DNA from: CAYUKK01 sp964445305
GTDB taxonomy: Bacteria; Acidobacteriota; Aminicenantia; Aminicenantales; UBA8522
Length of the DNA: 19,281 nt
Assembly (NCBI GenBank): GCA_964445305.1
Contig: CAYUKK010000139.1
Location: 1 to 19,281 of the forward strand
Direction of reading: 5' to 3'
This document shows, piece after piece, positions 1 through 7,041 of the stretch. The notes under the pieces are model-generated. The model did not search any database, was not told the origin of the DNA, and was given only the letters and a program-made list of their open reading frames with translations. A program made the position numbers and the translations under genes. The first letter of the stretch is position 1; every line of letters starts with the position of its first letter.

Positions 1-178
1 CATAGAGAAGCCGGCTGGAGGAAGAGCCGGGGACGACGGTCATGATGGCTCTTTCAATCTCGAGCTTCTTGTTGAGGGCGATACGGTCTTTGGTCAGGAG
101 GCCGACGGTCATCAGGAACGTGCCCGAGAGGAGGCCGACCGTAGTCAGCACAAGGACCATCCGCGCGGCCAAGCTCAT
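1..178 (-). CDS. rnfG: Rnf electron-transport complex subunit G, N-terminal fragment
   Basis: Only the first 59 codons lie in the window; the gene runs off the left edge. The start ATG (176-178) overlaps the rnfD stop in an ATGA arrangement and has a strong AGGAGG Shine-Dalgarno within the end of rnfD, five bases upstream. The visible part begins MSLAARMVLVLTTVGLLSG and continues as one hydrophobic segment of about 23 residues, then a charged stretch (TKDRIALNKKLEIERAI). This matches the single N-terminal membrane anchor followed by a periplasmic domain of RnfG, the subunit that carries a covalently bound FMN; the FMN-binding threonine motif would lie outside the window. The call rests mainly on position directly after rnfC and rnfD and on this topology, since the sequence itself is short. 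Confidence 0.8.
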   Translation of the reverse strand, partial: MSLAARMVLVLTTVGLLSGTFLMTVGLLTKDRIALNKKLEIERAIMTVVPGSSSSRLLY

Positions 179-1152
179 TCTTTCCTCCTCTCGCCCAGGA
201 TGCGCGGCCTGAAGGAATGGTTGAGGAGAGGCACGAAGGCGTTCATGAACAGGATGCTGTACATCACGCCCTCCGGGTAACCGCTGAAAAGCCGGATGAT
301 GCCGATGACGAGGCCAATGCCCAAAGAATAAATCCAGGTGGCTCGAGGGCATACCGGCGACGTGACCATGTCTGTGGCCATGAAAAGAGCTCCCAGGAGG
401 AAGCCTCCGGCGAGAATGTGGAAGAGCGGGCTGGCATGTCGAGCGGGATGGATGAGCCAAAAAATACCCGTGAAGACGCTCAGGGAGAAAGTCATGCCGA
501 CGGGGATGCGCCAGTCGATGGTTCGGCGAAGGAGGAGGAAGGCGCCGCCCAGGAGCAAGGCCACGGCCGAAGTTTCCCCGACGCAGCCACCCACGTTTCC
601 CCAGAAAAGGTCGCGGAGGGGCGTGAGTGTTCCTTGACTGATAGCGTCCTGGAACTTAAGGTTGGCCAGGGGAGTGGCGAAAGTAGCCACATCGACCCGG
701 AGGGCGACAGGCGGAATCCACGTCGTCATGGCAACGGGGAAGGCAACCGAAAGGAAGGCCCTCCCCACCAAGGCGGGGTTAAAAACGTTGTGGCCGAGAC
801 CGCCGAAGGCCTGCTTGCCAATCCCGATGCTGATGAGCGCGCCGATGGCGGCCAGGCTGGGAGGGAAAGAGGGTGGAAGGGTGAGGGCGAGGAGAATGCC
901 GGTGATGATAGCTGAGCCGTCCATCGCCGGGGAAAGAGGCCTTTTCCTCATCCAGAGAATTAGAGCTTCTGTAGCCAGGCAAACGGCGACGCACGTGAGA
1001 ATGAGGAGCGCCGCCCGCTGGCGGAAGAAATATATCGAGGCCAGGCAGGCAGGAAGAAGGCTGAGGATGACGCGGTACATGATGCGAGGAGTGGTGTCTT
1101 TGGCCCGGAGATGGGGGGATGACTGGACGAGGAAGGGAAGCTCTTGGCTCAT
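175..1152 (-). CDS. rnfD: Rnf electron-transport complex subunit D (NqrB/RnfD family membrane protein)
   Basis: Integral membrane subunit of the Rnf complex, which couples electron flow between reduced ferredoxin and NAD+ to Na+ or H+ translocation. The 325-residue product has many hydrophobic segments and family motifs: SPHLRAKDT near the N-terminus, GKQAFGGLGHNVFNPALVGRA around residues 112-132, and SGYPEGVMYSILFMNAFVPLL near the C-terminus. The segment TFATPL (residues 157-162) aligns with the RnfD flavin site, making Thr160 the likely FMN-linked residue; the residues before it differ from the SGAT form known in some homologues. I chose the ATG at 1152 over an in-frame upstream start because it gives the family's normal N-terminus and overlaps the rnfC stop (ATGA), implying translational coupling. 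It ends in an ATGA overlap with rnfG. Confidence 0.93.
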   Translation of the reverse strand: MSQELPFLVQSSPHLRAKDTTPRIMYRVILSLLPACLASIYFFRQRAALLILTCVAVCLATEALILWMRKRPLSPAMDGSAIITGILLALTLPPSFPPSLAAIGALISIGIGKQAFGGLGHNVFNPALVGRAFLSVAFPVAMTTWIPPVALRVDVATFATPLANLKFQDAISQGTLTPLRDLFWGNVGGCVGETSAVALLLGGAFLLLRRTIDWRIPVGMTFSLSVFTGIFWLIHPARHASPLFHILAGGFLLGALFMATDMVTSPVCPRATWIYSLGIGLVIGIIRLFSGYPEGVMYSILFMNAFVPLLNHSFRPRILGERRKE

Positions 1153-2468
1153 GCGGTTTTTTTCCTTTTGGCCTGGGCGATTCTGTTTTTCCCCACGCGC
1201 ATCCAGTGGACGAGCGGGATTTTCGATGGGCAGATATACTGGCAGCAGCCGCACTCGACACAATCGAGGACGCCCCATTGTTCTGCCTCAGCCCATTTTT
1301 CGAACTGGACCAGCTTGGCGATCCATGTCGGCTGAAGGCCCATCGGGCAGTGGTCGACACAGCGGCCACAGCGGATGCAAGGATACTCCCTTCGGGCTGG
1401 CTCAACGCGCCAGGCCAGAAGCCCGGTCGTTGCTTTAACGATGGGGACATCGAGCGACCATTGGGAAATGCCCATCATCGGTCCACCCATGACCAGGATG
1501 TTCGCCCCTTCTTCCAGGCCGCCGCAGAAAGCTATGGCCTCGCTAAATGGGGTGCCGATGCGGACAAGCAGGTTTTTTGGCTCGCGGATTCCATCTCCGG
1601 CCACGGTGATGACACGTTCATAAAGGGGTTTGCCCTCAGCCACAGCTTGCCAGATTGCCCTGGCCGTCCCGACATTATGGACGACAACCCCGACGTCGAA
1701 GGGCAACCCGCCGCGAGGGACTTCGCGGCGCAAGAGGGCGTAGATGAGGTTTTTTTCGGCGCCCTGAGGATACTTTGTTTTCAACAACCTGACTTGGATC
1801 GGCCACCCATTGACGTGGGTGGCGAGAAGGCTGGCCGCTTCGGATTTGTTGTCTTCCACCCCGACGAGAATTTGTTTAGCCCCTACGGCGAGGCGAGCCA
1901 ACTCGCCGCCGCGGAGGATTTCGAGCGGGCTCTCCAGCATCAACCTGAAATCCGAGGTGAGCATGGGCTCGCATTCGCAGCCATTGAGGATCACCGTATC
2001 GATTGGTTTATTCTTGGGGGGAGCGAGTTTGACAGCCGTCGGGAAGGCAGCTCCGCCCAGCCCGACGACCCCCGCTTCCTTAACGCGATGGCGGATTTCA
2101 TCAGGGGATAGAGAGAAAGGGTTTCCGACGGGCTCAACCTCGGGCCCAAGCCTGTCCTGCCCGTCGTTAGCAATGGTCACAGCCAGCACCGGATAGCCAC
2201 TCGGGTGGTTATCCTCTTCGACAGCCAAAACTTTGCCAGAAACGCTGGCGTGAACACTGGCCGAAAAAAGCCCCGTGGCCTCCCCAATCTTCTGGCCGAG
2301 AAAAACTTCATCTCCCTTTTTGACTAAAGGCTGGGCGGGCGCCCCGAAGTGCTGATGAAGAGGAATGATGACTTTTTCTGGCGGCGGCAAGGCAACGATG
2401 GGCTTGTCCCTCGATGGCTTCTTGGCATCGTCGGGATGAACGCCGCGGGGAAAAGTCAAGGTATTCAT
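1149..2468 (-). CDS. rnfC: Rnf electron-transport complex subunit C
   Basis: Peripheral subunit of the Rnf complex that exchanges electrons with NAD(H). The 439-residue protein shows the RnfC order: an N-terminal barrel-sandwich-like region (GKKxD-type segment near residues 45-80), the flavin/NADH-binding part with VGLGGAAFPTAVKL (135-148) and NGCECEP (162-168), then two ferredoxin-type 4Fe-4S motifs, C364-x2-C367-x2-C370-x3-C374 and C403-x2-C406-x2-C409-x3-C413. The two clusters separate RnfC from NqrA, which lacks them. It is the first gene of the operon, and rnfC-rnfD-rnfG order is the rnfCDGEAB arrangement known from many anaerobes. The start at 2468 has only a weak upstream purine stretch. 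The promoter at 2509-2536 leaves a leader of roughly 30-35 bases. The gene ends in a basic tail (AKRKKTA). Confidence 0.96.
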   Translation of the reverse strand: MNTLTFPRGVHPDDAKKPSRDKPIVALPPPEKVIIPLHQHFGAPAQPLVKKGDEVFLGQKIGEATGLFSASVHASVSGKVLAVEEDNHPSGYPVLAVTIANDGQDRLGPEVEPVGNPFSLSPDEIRHRVKEAGVVGLGGAAFPTAVKLAPPKNKPIDTVILNGCECEPMLTSDFRLMLESPLEILRGGELARLAVGAKQILVGVEDNKSEAASLLATHVNGWPIQVRLLKTKYPQGAEKNLIYALLRREVPRGGLPFDVGVVVHNVGTARAIWQAVAEGKPLYERVITVAGDGIREPKNLLVRIGTPFSEAIAFCGGLEEGANILVMGGPMMGISQWSLDVPIVKATTGLLAWRVEPARREYPCIRCGRCVDHCPMGLQPTWIAKLVQFEKWAEAEQWGVLDCVECGCCQYICPSKIPLVHWMRVGKNRIAQAKRKKTA

Positions 2469-2508
2469 CGATTCTCGAAAAATCTATCGACCAACCTGAA
2501 GTTTTCCT

Positions 2509-2536
2509 ATTATGAACAATCCTGGCCTTTTGTCAA
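2509..2536 (-). promoter_or_regulatory. Predicted sigma-70-type promoter of the rnf operon
   Basis: On the minus strand, TTGACA (2531-2536, full consensus) and CATAAT (2509-2514, five of six) are separated by 16 bases. The predicted start of transcription is near 2502, about 34 bases before the rnfC ATG. No other comparably good hexamer pair was seen between rnfC and the divergent gene on this strand. Confidence 0.7.
2514..2525 (-). promoter_or_regulatory. Candidate operator in the rnf promoter spacer
   Basis: The minus strand reads CCAGGATTGTTC here, between the -35 and -10 hexamers and touching the first base of the -10. An 11-of-12 match, CCTGGATTGTTC, occurs on the plus strand at 2697-2708 in the leader of the divergent GNAT-fold gene. 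A protein bound here would block the promoter. That this is an operator is inference from the repeat and its placement. Confidence 0.3.
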
Positions 2537-2578
2537 CGCGTCGCAAACGTTTAGGGGGCGCGTAACAATATATCTGGG

Positions 2579-2627
2579 AAAACACGTTGGGCGGCCTGGA
2601 TGGCGGCCTGAAGCCATCTAACGTTTT
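2579..2627. repeat. Imperfect inverted repeat in the rnfC/GNAT intergenic region
   Basis: TGGATGGC (2597-2604) can pair with GCCATCTA (2613-2620, one G-T wobble) around an 8-base loop. Outside it, AAAA (2579-2582) pairs with TTTT (2624-2627) and CGTT with AACG; the last pairing shares one base with the inner stem. A 9-base direct repeat GGCGGCCTG (2590-2598 and 2602-2610) lies inside. Short T tracts occur at both ends, so it could act as a weak bidirectional terminator or insulator between the two divergent units, but the structure is modest and may be fortuitous. Confidence 0.3.
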
Positions 2628-2652
2628 GCTGCTTCGCGTCAACGCCGCGTCA

Positions 2653-2681
2653 TTGTTCTCCGGTGGAAGATGGAGTAAAAT
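2653..2681 (+). promoter_or_regulatory. Predicted promoter of the GNAT-fold gene
   Basis: TTGTTC (2653-2658, only the TTG matches consensus) and TAAAAT (2676-2681, five of six) are 17 bases apart. Transcription would start near 2688, giving a leader of about 40 bases that carries the hairpin at 2696-2713. It is weaker than the other promoters of the window. Confidence 0.45.
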
Positions 2682-2695
2682 AAATAAAAATTTGC

Positions 2696-2713
2696 GCCTG
2701 GATTGTTCCAGGC
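2696..2713 (+). promoter_or_regulatory. Short perfect hairpin in the leader of the GNAT-fold gene
   Basis: GCCTGGA (2696-2702) and TCCAGGC (2707-2713) form a 7-bp perfect stem around TTGT. It sits between the predicted transcription start and the GAGAGGG ribosome-binding site (2717-2723), 15 bases before the ATG. At the DNA level it is a palindrome of the type bound by dimeric repressors, and it contains the 12-base element repeated in inverted orientation in the rnf promoter. There is no T tract, so it is not a terminator. Confidence 0.4.
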
Positions 2714-2728
2714 ATAGAGAGGGCGACG

Positions 2729-3853
2729 ATGGCCATTGAAATCAGGGAAGTCAGAGATAAGAAGGACCTGAAGACCTTCATCTTTCTTCCGGAGAAAATC
2801 CATGCCGGACATGCCAACTGGGTGCCGCCAATCTATATGGATGAGTGGAAGTACTTTGACGCGAAAAAAAACAAGGCCTTTCGTTATTGTCAGACCATCC
2901 TCCTCCTTGCCTTTCGGGGGAAGCAAGCGGTCGGGAGAGTTATGGGCATCATCAATCAGCGGTATAATGAATACCGGAAGGAGAAGGTTGGCCGCTTTGG
3001 CTTTCTCGAGACCTGGGAGGACCAGGAAGTCGTCCATGCTCTTTTGAGCCGGGTGGAGGGCTGGGCGCGGGAAGCCGGGATGACCAAGATCGTCGGGCCC
3101 TATGGGTTTTCCGACCAGGACCCCGAGGGATTTCTCATCGAGGGTTTTGAAAATAGAGCCACGATCGCCACCTATTACAATTACGAATGGATGCCCCGCC
3201 TCGTGGAAAACGAGGGTTACACCAAGGACATAGATTATTACGTTTATAAAATTGACGTGCCCAAGGTGCTACCGGATTTCTACAAGAAAATTTACGAGCG
3301 GGCATCGCGCCGAGCCAACTTTTCGGTCGTCGAGTTCAGGAAGCGAAAAGAGATCAAACCCTGGATTCGACCTGTTCTTAGCCTGATGAACGAATGCTAC
3401 ATGGGGGGAGAGATTTACGGCTTCGCCCCCCTTGACGAAAAAGAGATGGACGACCTGGCAAGGCGGTATCTCCCCATTCTCGACCCGCGGTTCGTCAAGG
3501 TTGTGACCAAGGATGGCGAGGTGGTCGCTTTCATCGTCGGCATCCCGGACATGACTGAAGGGATTCAAAAAGCGAGGGGCCGGCTTTTCCCCTTCGGTTT
3601 CCTCAAGATTCTGCGCGCGGCCAAGAAAACCAAACAGCTCGACCTGCTTCTCGGCGCTATCAAAGAGAAATACCGGGGCATGGGACTCGATGTCATGATG
3701 GGCGTCAAAATGATTCTCTCGGCCCAGGAAGCGGGCATGGAAATCATGGACACCCACCACGAAATGGAAACCAATGTCCGCGTCCGGGCCGAAATGGAAA
3801 GGATGGGCGGCAAGCTCTACAAGCGTTTTCGGGTGTACCAGAAGGCGCTCTGA
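2729..3853 (+). CDS. GNAT-fold (acyl-CoA N-acyltransferase) protein, YghO-like
   Basis: The 374-residue product resembles the family annotated as GNAT N-acetyltransferase or YghO-like. Recognisable stretches are NWVPPIYMDEWKYFD (30-44), the acetyltransferase-type strand and turn QAVGRVMGIINQRYNEY (66-82), VGRFGFLETWED (87-98), and GPYGFSDQDPEGFLIEGFE (123-141). A second GNAT-like half follows, with VVAFIVGIPDM and a region ending in TNVRVRAEMERMGGKLYKRFRVYQ, typical of the C-terminal end of these folds. Substrate and partners are unknown in this family as far as I know, so I give no function beyond the fold. The ATG at 2729 has GAGAGGG upstream. The gene is divergent from rnf and converges on polA with only seven bases between stops and no terminator. 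Confidence 0.7.
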   Translation: MAIEIREVRDKKDLKTFIFLPEKIHAGHANWVPPIYMDEWKYFDAKKNKAFRYCQTILLLAFRGKQAVGRVMGIINQRYNEYRKEKVGRFGFLETWEDQEVVHALLSRVEGWAREAGMTKIVGPYGFSDQDPEGFLIEGFENRATIATYYNYEWMPRLVENEGYTKDIDYYVYKIDVPKVLPDFYKKIYERASRRANFSVVEFRKRKEIKPWIRPVLSLMNECYMGGEIYGFAPLDEKEMDDLARRYLPILDPRFVKVVTKDGEVVAFIVGIPDMTEGIQKARGRLFPFGFLKILRAAKKTKQLDLLLGAIKEKYRGMGLDVMMGVKMILSAQEAGMEIMDTHHEMETNVRVRAEMERMGGKLYKRFRVYQKAL

Positions 3854-3860
3854 GGCTGTT

Positions 3861-6536
3861 TTACTTGGCCTCGGCCCAATTGGGTCCCCAGCCGAGCCGG
3901 ACTTTGAGTGGAACACGAAGGGGATAGATATGCTCCATTTTTTCCCGGACGATCGGTTCCACTTTCGGCTTTTCTTTTTCAGGCACTTCAAAAACAAGCT
4001 CGTCATGGACCTGGAGGATCATGCGGCTTCGCAAACCCTGCTTCTTGAATTCCTGCCAGATCTCGATCATCGCTTTCTTCATCAAGTCTGCCGCCGAACC
4101 CTGGATGGGGGCGTTGAGAGCGATGCGCCGACCCGCCTGCTGGATGACCTTATCCTTCTGCTTGAGCTCAGGGACCTGTCGCAGCCGGCCGAAGATAGTC
4201 TGGGTGTAGCCTTTTTCTTGAGCCTGCTGGACAGTGGCCTCGAGGAAGGCCTGGACTCGAGGGTGTTGCTCGAAGTAGCGGTCGATGAAGCGCTGGGCTT
4301 CTCGCGGCGATGTCGAGAGTTCCTTGGCCAGGGAGAAAGCAGAAGTCCCGTAGATGATGCTGAAGTTGATGACCTTGGCACGCCGCCGCAGCTCGTCCTT
4401 AAGGTGAGGGAGAACAGGGCCGAAGACCTGGCGCGCCGTCTCTTCGTGGATGTCTCGGTCAGCGGCAAAAGTCTCGATGAGGGCCGGATCTTCGGATAAA
4501 TGGGCAAGCACCCGGAGTTCAATCTGGGAATAGTCAGCGGCGAGGAAAAGATGGCCGGGTTCGGGGATGAAGGCTCGGCGGAAGCGCAGCCCGAGCTCGC
4601 CGCGCAGCGGGATGTTCTGGAGGTTAGGCTCCGAGCTGGAAAGTCGGCCCGTCGCCGCCACGGTCTGGTTGTAAGAAGTATGGATCCTCCCTGTAGCCGG
4701 GTTGACGAGCGATGGCAGGGCGTCCGCATAGGTGGACTTGAGCTTGGCCAGCTGCCTGTACTCGAGAGCCAGCTGGGCGATCGGATGGAGGGGGGCGAGC
4801 TCCTGGAGGATATCGAGGGAGGTTGAGAACTTCCGGGTAATCCGCGTTCGGCGAGAAGGGGTCAGTTGGAACTTGTGGAAAAGAATATCGGCCAGTTGCT
4901 GGGGAGAGTTGAGGTTGAATTCCTGGCCGCTGAGTTCAAAGATTTTTTTCTCCAACTCCCCAAGCTGTGCCTCGAGCTCCTCAGAGATGGCCCGGAGAGC
5001 AGATAAATCAACCTTGACTCCCGCCATTTCCATCTCAGCCAGAACTTCGATGAGGGGAAGCTCAATCTCCTGGTAGAGGGTGTCCAGTTTCTTCTCGACA
5101 ACACGAGGCCAGAGAAGATGGCTCAGCCGGAGGGCGAAATCCGCATCCTGGCAGGCGTAGGGGACGACCTTTTCCACAGGAACGGCGTTCATCGTCACCT
5201 GGTTCTTCCCCTTGCCGGTTACCTCTTCGTAGGCGATAGTCCTCGCCTGGAGATAGGTCGTGGCGAGCTTGTCCAGGTTGTGCTTTCCCCAGTTAGGCTC
5301 GAGAAGGTAGCTCAGGACCATGCTATCCTTGTCAATGCCCTGGAGCTCGACTCCGGCGCGTCGAAGGACGATGTAGTCATACTTGATGTTCTGGCCGATT
5401 TTTTTGATGTCCGCGTCGGCGAGCACATTGACCAGAAGAGAAAGGGCCTGGGAAACAGGGATTTGCTCCGGCGCGCCAGGATAGTCATGGCCGAGCGGGA
5501 GATAGAAAGCTTCTCCAGCCTTGACCGCGAAGGAAATGCCGACGAGACGCGCCTGGGTGGGCGAAGGACTATCTGTTTCTGTATCGACAGAAACGAAGCC
5601 CGCCTTTTTTATCCTGTCGATAAGAGCCCGCAGCTCTTCTACGCTCAGGACAGCCCGGTAGTCGGTATTGCCTTCCTCGGGCTTCTCCAGGTAGTCGTCG
5701 AGAAGAGAAGTGAACTCGAGCTCGCGCAGCAAGGGGATGAGCTCTTGGGGCCGCGGCGGCGAAACAGCGAAATCCTCCAATCGGAAGGGGATGTCGAGAG
5801 TCGCCTCGACCGTGACGAGCTGTCGGCTGACCTCCAGCTTGTCCAAGTTCTGCTGGATTTTTTCCCGTAGCCGAGGATTCTTGACCTTGTCGAGGTTGCG
5901 GAGGAGATTGTCGAGAGAGCCGAACTCGCGGATGAGCATTTTCGATGTCTTTTCTCCTATGCCCGGCACACCGGGCACGTTGTCGCTCTGGTCGCCCCAG
6001 AGCGAGAGAACATCGATGACCTGGTGGGGAGGGACGCCAAAAAATTCCTCGACCGCCTTTTCATCCAGGTAAATGTCCTTGGACGGGTTGTAAACACTGA
6101 CCTGGGAATCGACGAGTTGAAGGAGGTCCTTGTCTGTCGTGACAATCACAGCTGGAATTTTTTCTCGGGCGGCTTTTCGAGCCAAGCTGGCCAGGACATC
6201 GTCGGCCTCATAATCCTCATATTCAAAACAGGAGATGTTCATGGCCTGAAGGACTTTTTTGAGCACCGGGACCTGAGGCACAAGGTCTTCGGGCATGGGC
6301 TTTCGATGGGCTTTGTATTCCTTGAAAACCTTGTGCCGGAGCGTTGGCTTCCCCGTGTCAAAAACAACGCCAAGATAGGCCGGCTTTTCCTGGGTCATGA
6401 TCTTACGGAGGGTGCTCAAGAAGCCAAAGATGGCGTTGGTCGGAAACCCTTGAGAAGTGGAAAGCCTCTGGATGGCGTAGTAGGAACGGTAAAGAAGAGA
6501 ATTGCCGTCCACGAGAAAAAGCTTCTGGCTGCTCAT
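3861..6536 (-). CDS. polA: DNA polymerase I with 5' nuclease and proofreading domains
   Basis: Full-length (891 residues) family A polymerase for Okazaki-fragment processing and repair synthesis. The 5' nuclease domain covers about residues 1-285, with LFLVDGNSLLYRSYYAI, YEADDVLASLA, TTDKDLLQLV and GDQSDNVPGVPGIGEKT. The 3'-5' exonuclease domain (about 300-485) keeps all catalytic motifs: D318-x-E320 in SVDTETD, N383 and D387 in GQNIKYD, and Y460-x3-D464. Proofreading should therefore be active, unlike in Taq or Bacillus Pol I. Polymerase motifs are AADYSQIELR (D668), the O-helix RRAKVINFSIIYG (K721, F725, Y729) and QVHDELVFE (D845). F725 matches the Phe that selects against dideoxynucleotides. 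No clear Shine-Dalgarno precedes the ATG, suggesting low expression or coupling to the 96-residue gene 47 bases upstream. Confidence 0.98.
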   Translation of the reverse strand: MSSQKLFLVDGNSLLYRSYYAIQRLSTSQGFPTNAIFGFLSTLRKIMTQEKPAYLGVVFDTGKPTLRHKVFKEYKAHRKPMPEDLVPQVPVLKKVLQAMNISCFEYEDYEADDVLASLARKAAREKIPAVIVTTDKDLLQLVDSQVSVYNPSKDIYLDEKAVEEFFGVPPHQVIDVLSLWGDQSDNVPGVPGIGEKTSKMLIREFGSLDNLLRNLDKVKNPRLREKIQQNLDKLEVSRQLVTVEATLDIPFRLEDFAVSPPRPQELIPLLRELEFTSLLDDYLEKPEEGNTDYRAVLSVEELRALIDRIKKAGFVSVDTETDSPSPTQARLVGISFAVKAGEAFYLPLGHDYPGAPEQIPVSQALSLLVNVLADADIKKIGQNIKYDYIVLRRAGVELQGIDKDSMVLSYLLEPNWGKHNLDKLATTYLQARTIAYEEVTGKGKNQVTMNAVPVEKVVPYACQDADFALRLSHLLWPRVVEKKLDTLYQEIELPLIEVLAEMEMAGVKVDLSALRAISEELEAQLGELEKKIFELSGQEFNLNSPQQLADILFHKFQLTPSRRTRITRKFSTSLDILQELAPLHPIAQLALEYRQLAKLKSTYADALPSLVNPATGRIHTSYNQTVAATGRLSSSEPNLQNIPLRGELGLRFRRAFIPEPGHLFLAADYSQIELRVLAHLSEDPALIETFAADRDIHEETARQVFGPVLPHLKDELRRRAKVINFSIIYGTSAFSLAKELSTSPREAQRFIDRYFEQHPRVQAFLEATVQQAQEKGYTQTIFGRLRQVPELKQKDKVIQQAGRRIALNAPIQGSAADLMKKAMIEIWQEFKKQGLRSRMILQVHDELVFEVPEKEKPKVEPIVREKMEHIYPLRVPLKVRLGWGPNWAEAK

Positions 6537-6583
6537 GGCAAGAAAAGAGACGCGGGTAGCAGGGATTCAGGCAGAGCGACCAT

Positions 6584-6874
6584 TCAGCCCTTCTCGGTGT
6601 CCTCGGATTTCTCTTCCGGAGTGAGGCAGTGGTCGAATTTCCCTTCGATGATTTCTTTAAGGATGGTGTAGTGCTGGTCCTCCATCATTTTCTGGATTTT
6701 TTCACGCGCATCCGGGCTGCCGAGAAGAGGCGTATAAAAGGTTTTGCGCGAGGCCAAGAGTTTGCCGGATTTGTAGATGAGCGATTCGACGCACTTGGCG
6801 CGCGGGCCAACGTCTTGGGTCTGGACATGAAAAGTCCCACCCCGGTGCTTGACTTCGGTGTTATATCCGGCCAT
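6584..6874 (-). CDS. Conserved hypothetical 96-residue protein upstream of polA
   Basis: A small protein with no recognised enzyme motif. The first half (MAGYNTEVKHRGGTFHVQTQD, then a segment with VESLIYKSGKLLASRKTFY) looks like a compact beta-rich domain; I recall similar FHVQTQD...VESLIY segments as short proteins in Acidobacteria-like genomes, but cannot name a family. The C-terminal third is helical and acidic (REKIQKMMEDQHYTILKEIIEGKF, ending EEKSEDTEKG). There is one cysteine in the middle and one near the C-terminus, and no signal peptide or membrane segment, so it is probably cytoplasmic. The ATG at 6874 has an AGGAAGG ribosome-binding site, and a near-consensus promoter lies just upstream, so the gene is very likely expressed. 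polA follows after 47 bases on the same strand, probably in the same transcript. Function unknown. Confidence 0.75.
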   Translation of the reverse strand: MAGYNTEVKHRGGTFHVQTQDVGPRAKCVESLIYKSGKLLASRKTFYTPLLGSPDAREKIQKMMEDQHYTILKEIIEGKFDHCLTPEEKSEDTEKG

Positions 6875-6888
6875 CTTTTTCCTTCCTC

Positions 6889-6916
6889 ATTATACTCCTT
6901 GGCCGGAAGATATCAA
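6889..6916 (-). promoter_or_regulatory. Predicted sigma-70-type promoter for the 96-residue gene and polA
   Basis: Minus strand: TTGATA (6911-6916, five of six) and TATAAT (6889-6894, full consensus) with 16 bases between. The -10 lies only 14 bases before the ATG, so the leader is about eight bases and consists mostly of the ribosome-binding site. No separate promoter was seen directly before polA. Confidence 0.7.
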
Positions 6917-6994
6917 CCTCCCTTACTTTTGCATCTCCCCTGGATATCATGGGTTACCCTGGACATGGCCAGAAATTGCCGAAGCAGAATTATC

Positions 6995-7014
6995 ATCAAG
7001 CGAAATTGCTTGAT
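6995..7014. repeat. Small perfect hairpin
   Basis: ATCAAGC (6995-7001) and GCTTGAT (7008-7014) form a 7-bp stem with a 6-base loop. It has no following T tract on either strand. It lies about 30 bases before the large rod-like structure and could be a protein-binding palindrome for that unit, or nothing. Confidence 0.35.
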
Positions 7015-7041
7015 CTTGTAGCAAATTATCACAATAGCGAG

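Noticed and set aside
1153..1278. Upstream in-frame start giving a 367-residue RnfD
   Set aside because: The added 42 residues are the shadow of the cysteine-rich end of rnfC, and the ATG at 1152 gives the normal family N-terminus with an ATGA overlap.
217..2111. Long plus-strand open frames (for example 217-915, 662-1438, 1119-2111) across the rnf genes
   Set aside because: They are antisense to rnfC and rnfD, whose proteins carry clear family motifs. The antisense translations are low-complexity, rich in Arg, Gly, Asp and Glu, and typical of shadow frames in GC-rich DNA.
3269..6671. Open frames antisense to the GNAT-fold gene and polA (3269-4006, 3774-4499, 5118-5870, 6024-6671)
   Set aside because: The opposite strand encodes recognisable full-length proteins, and the antisense products show no motif, plausible start signal or conserved context.
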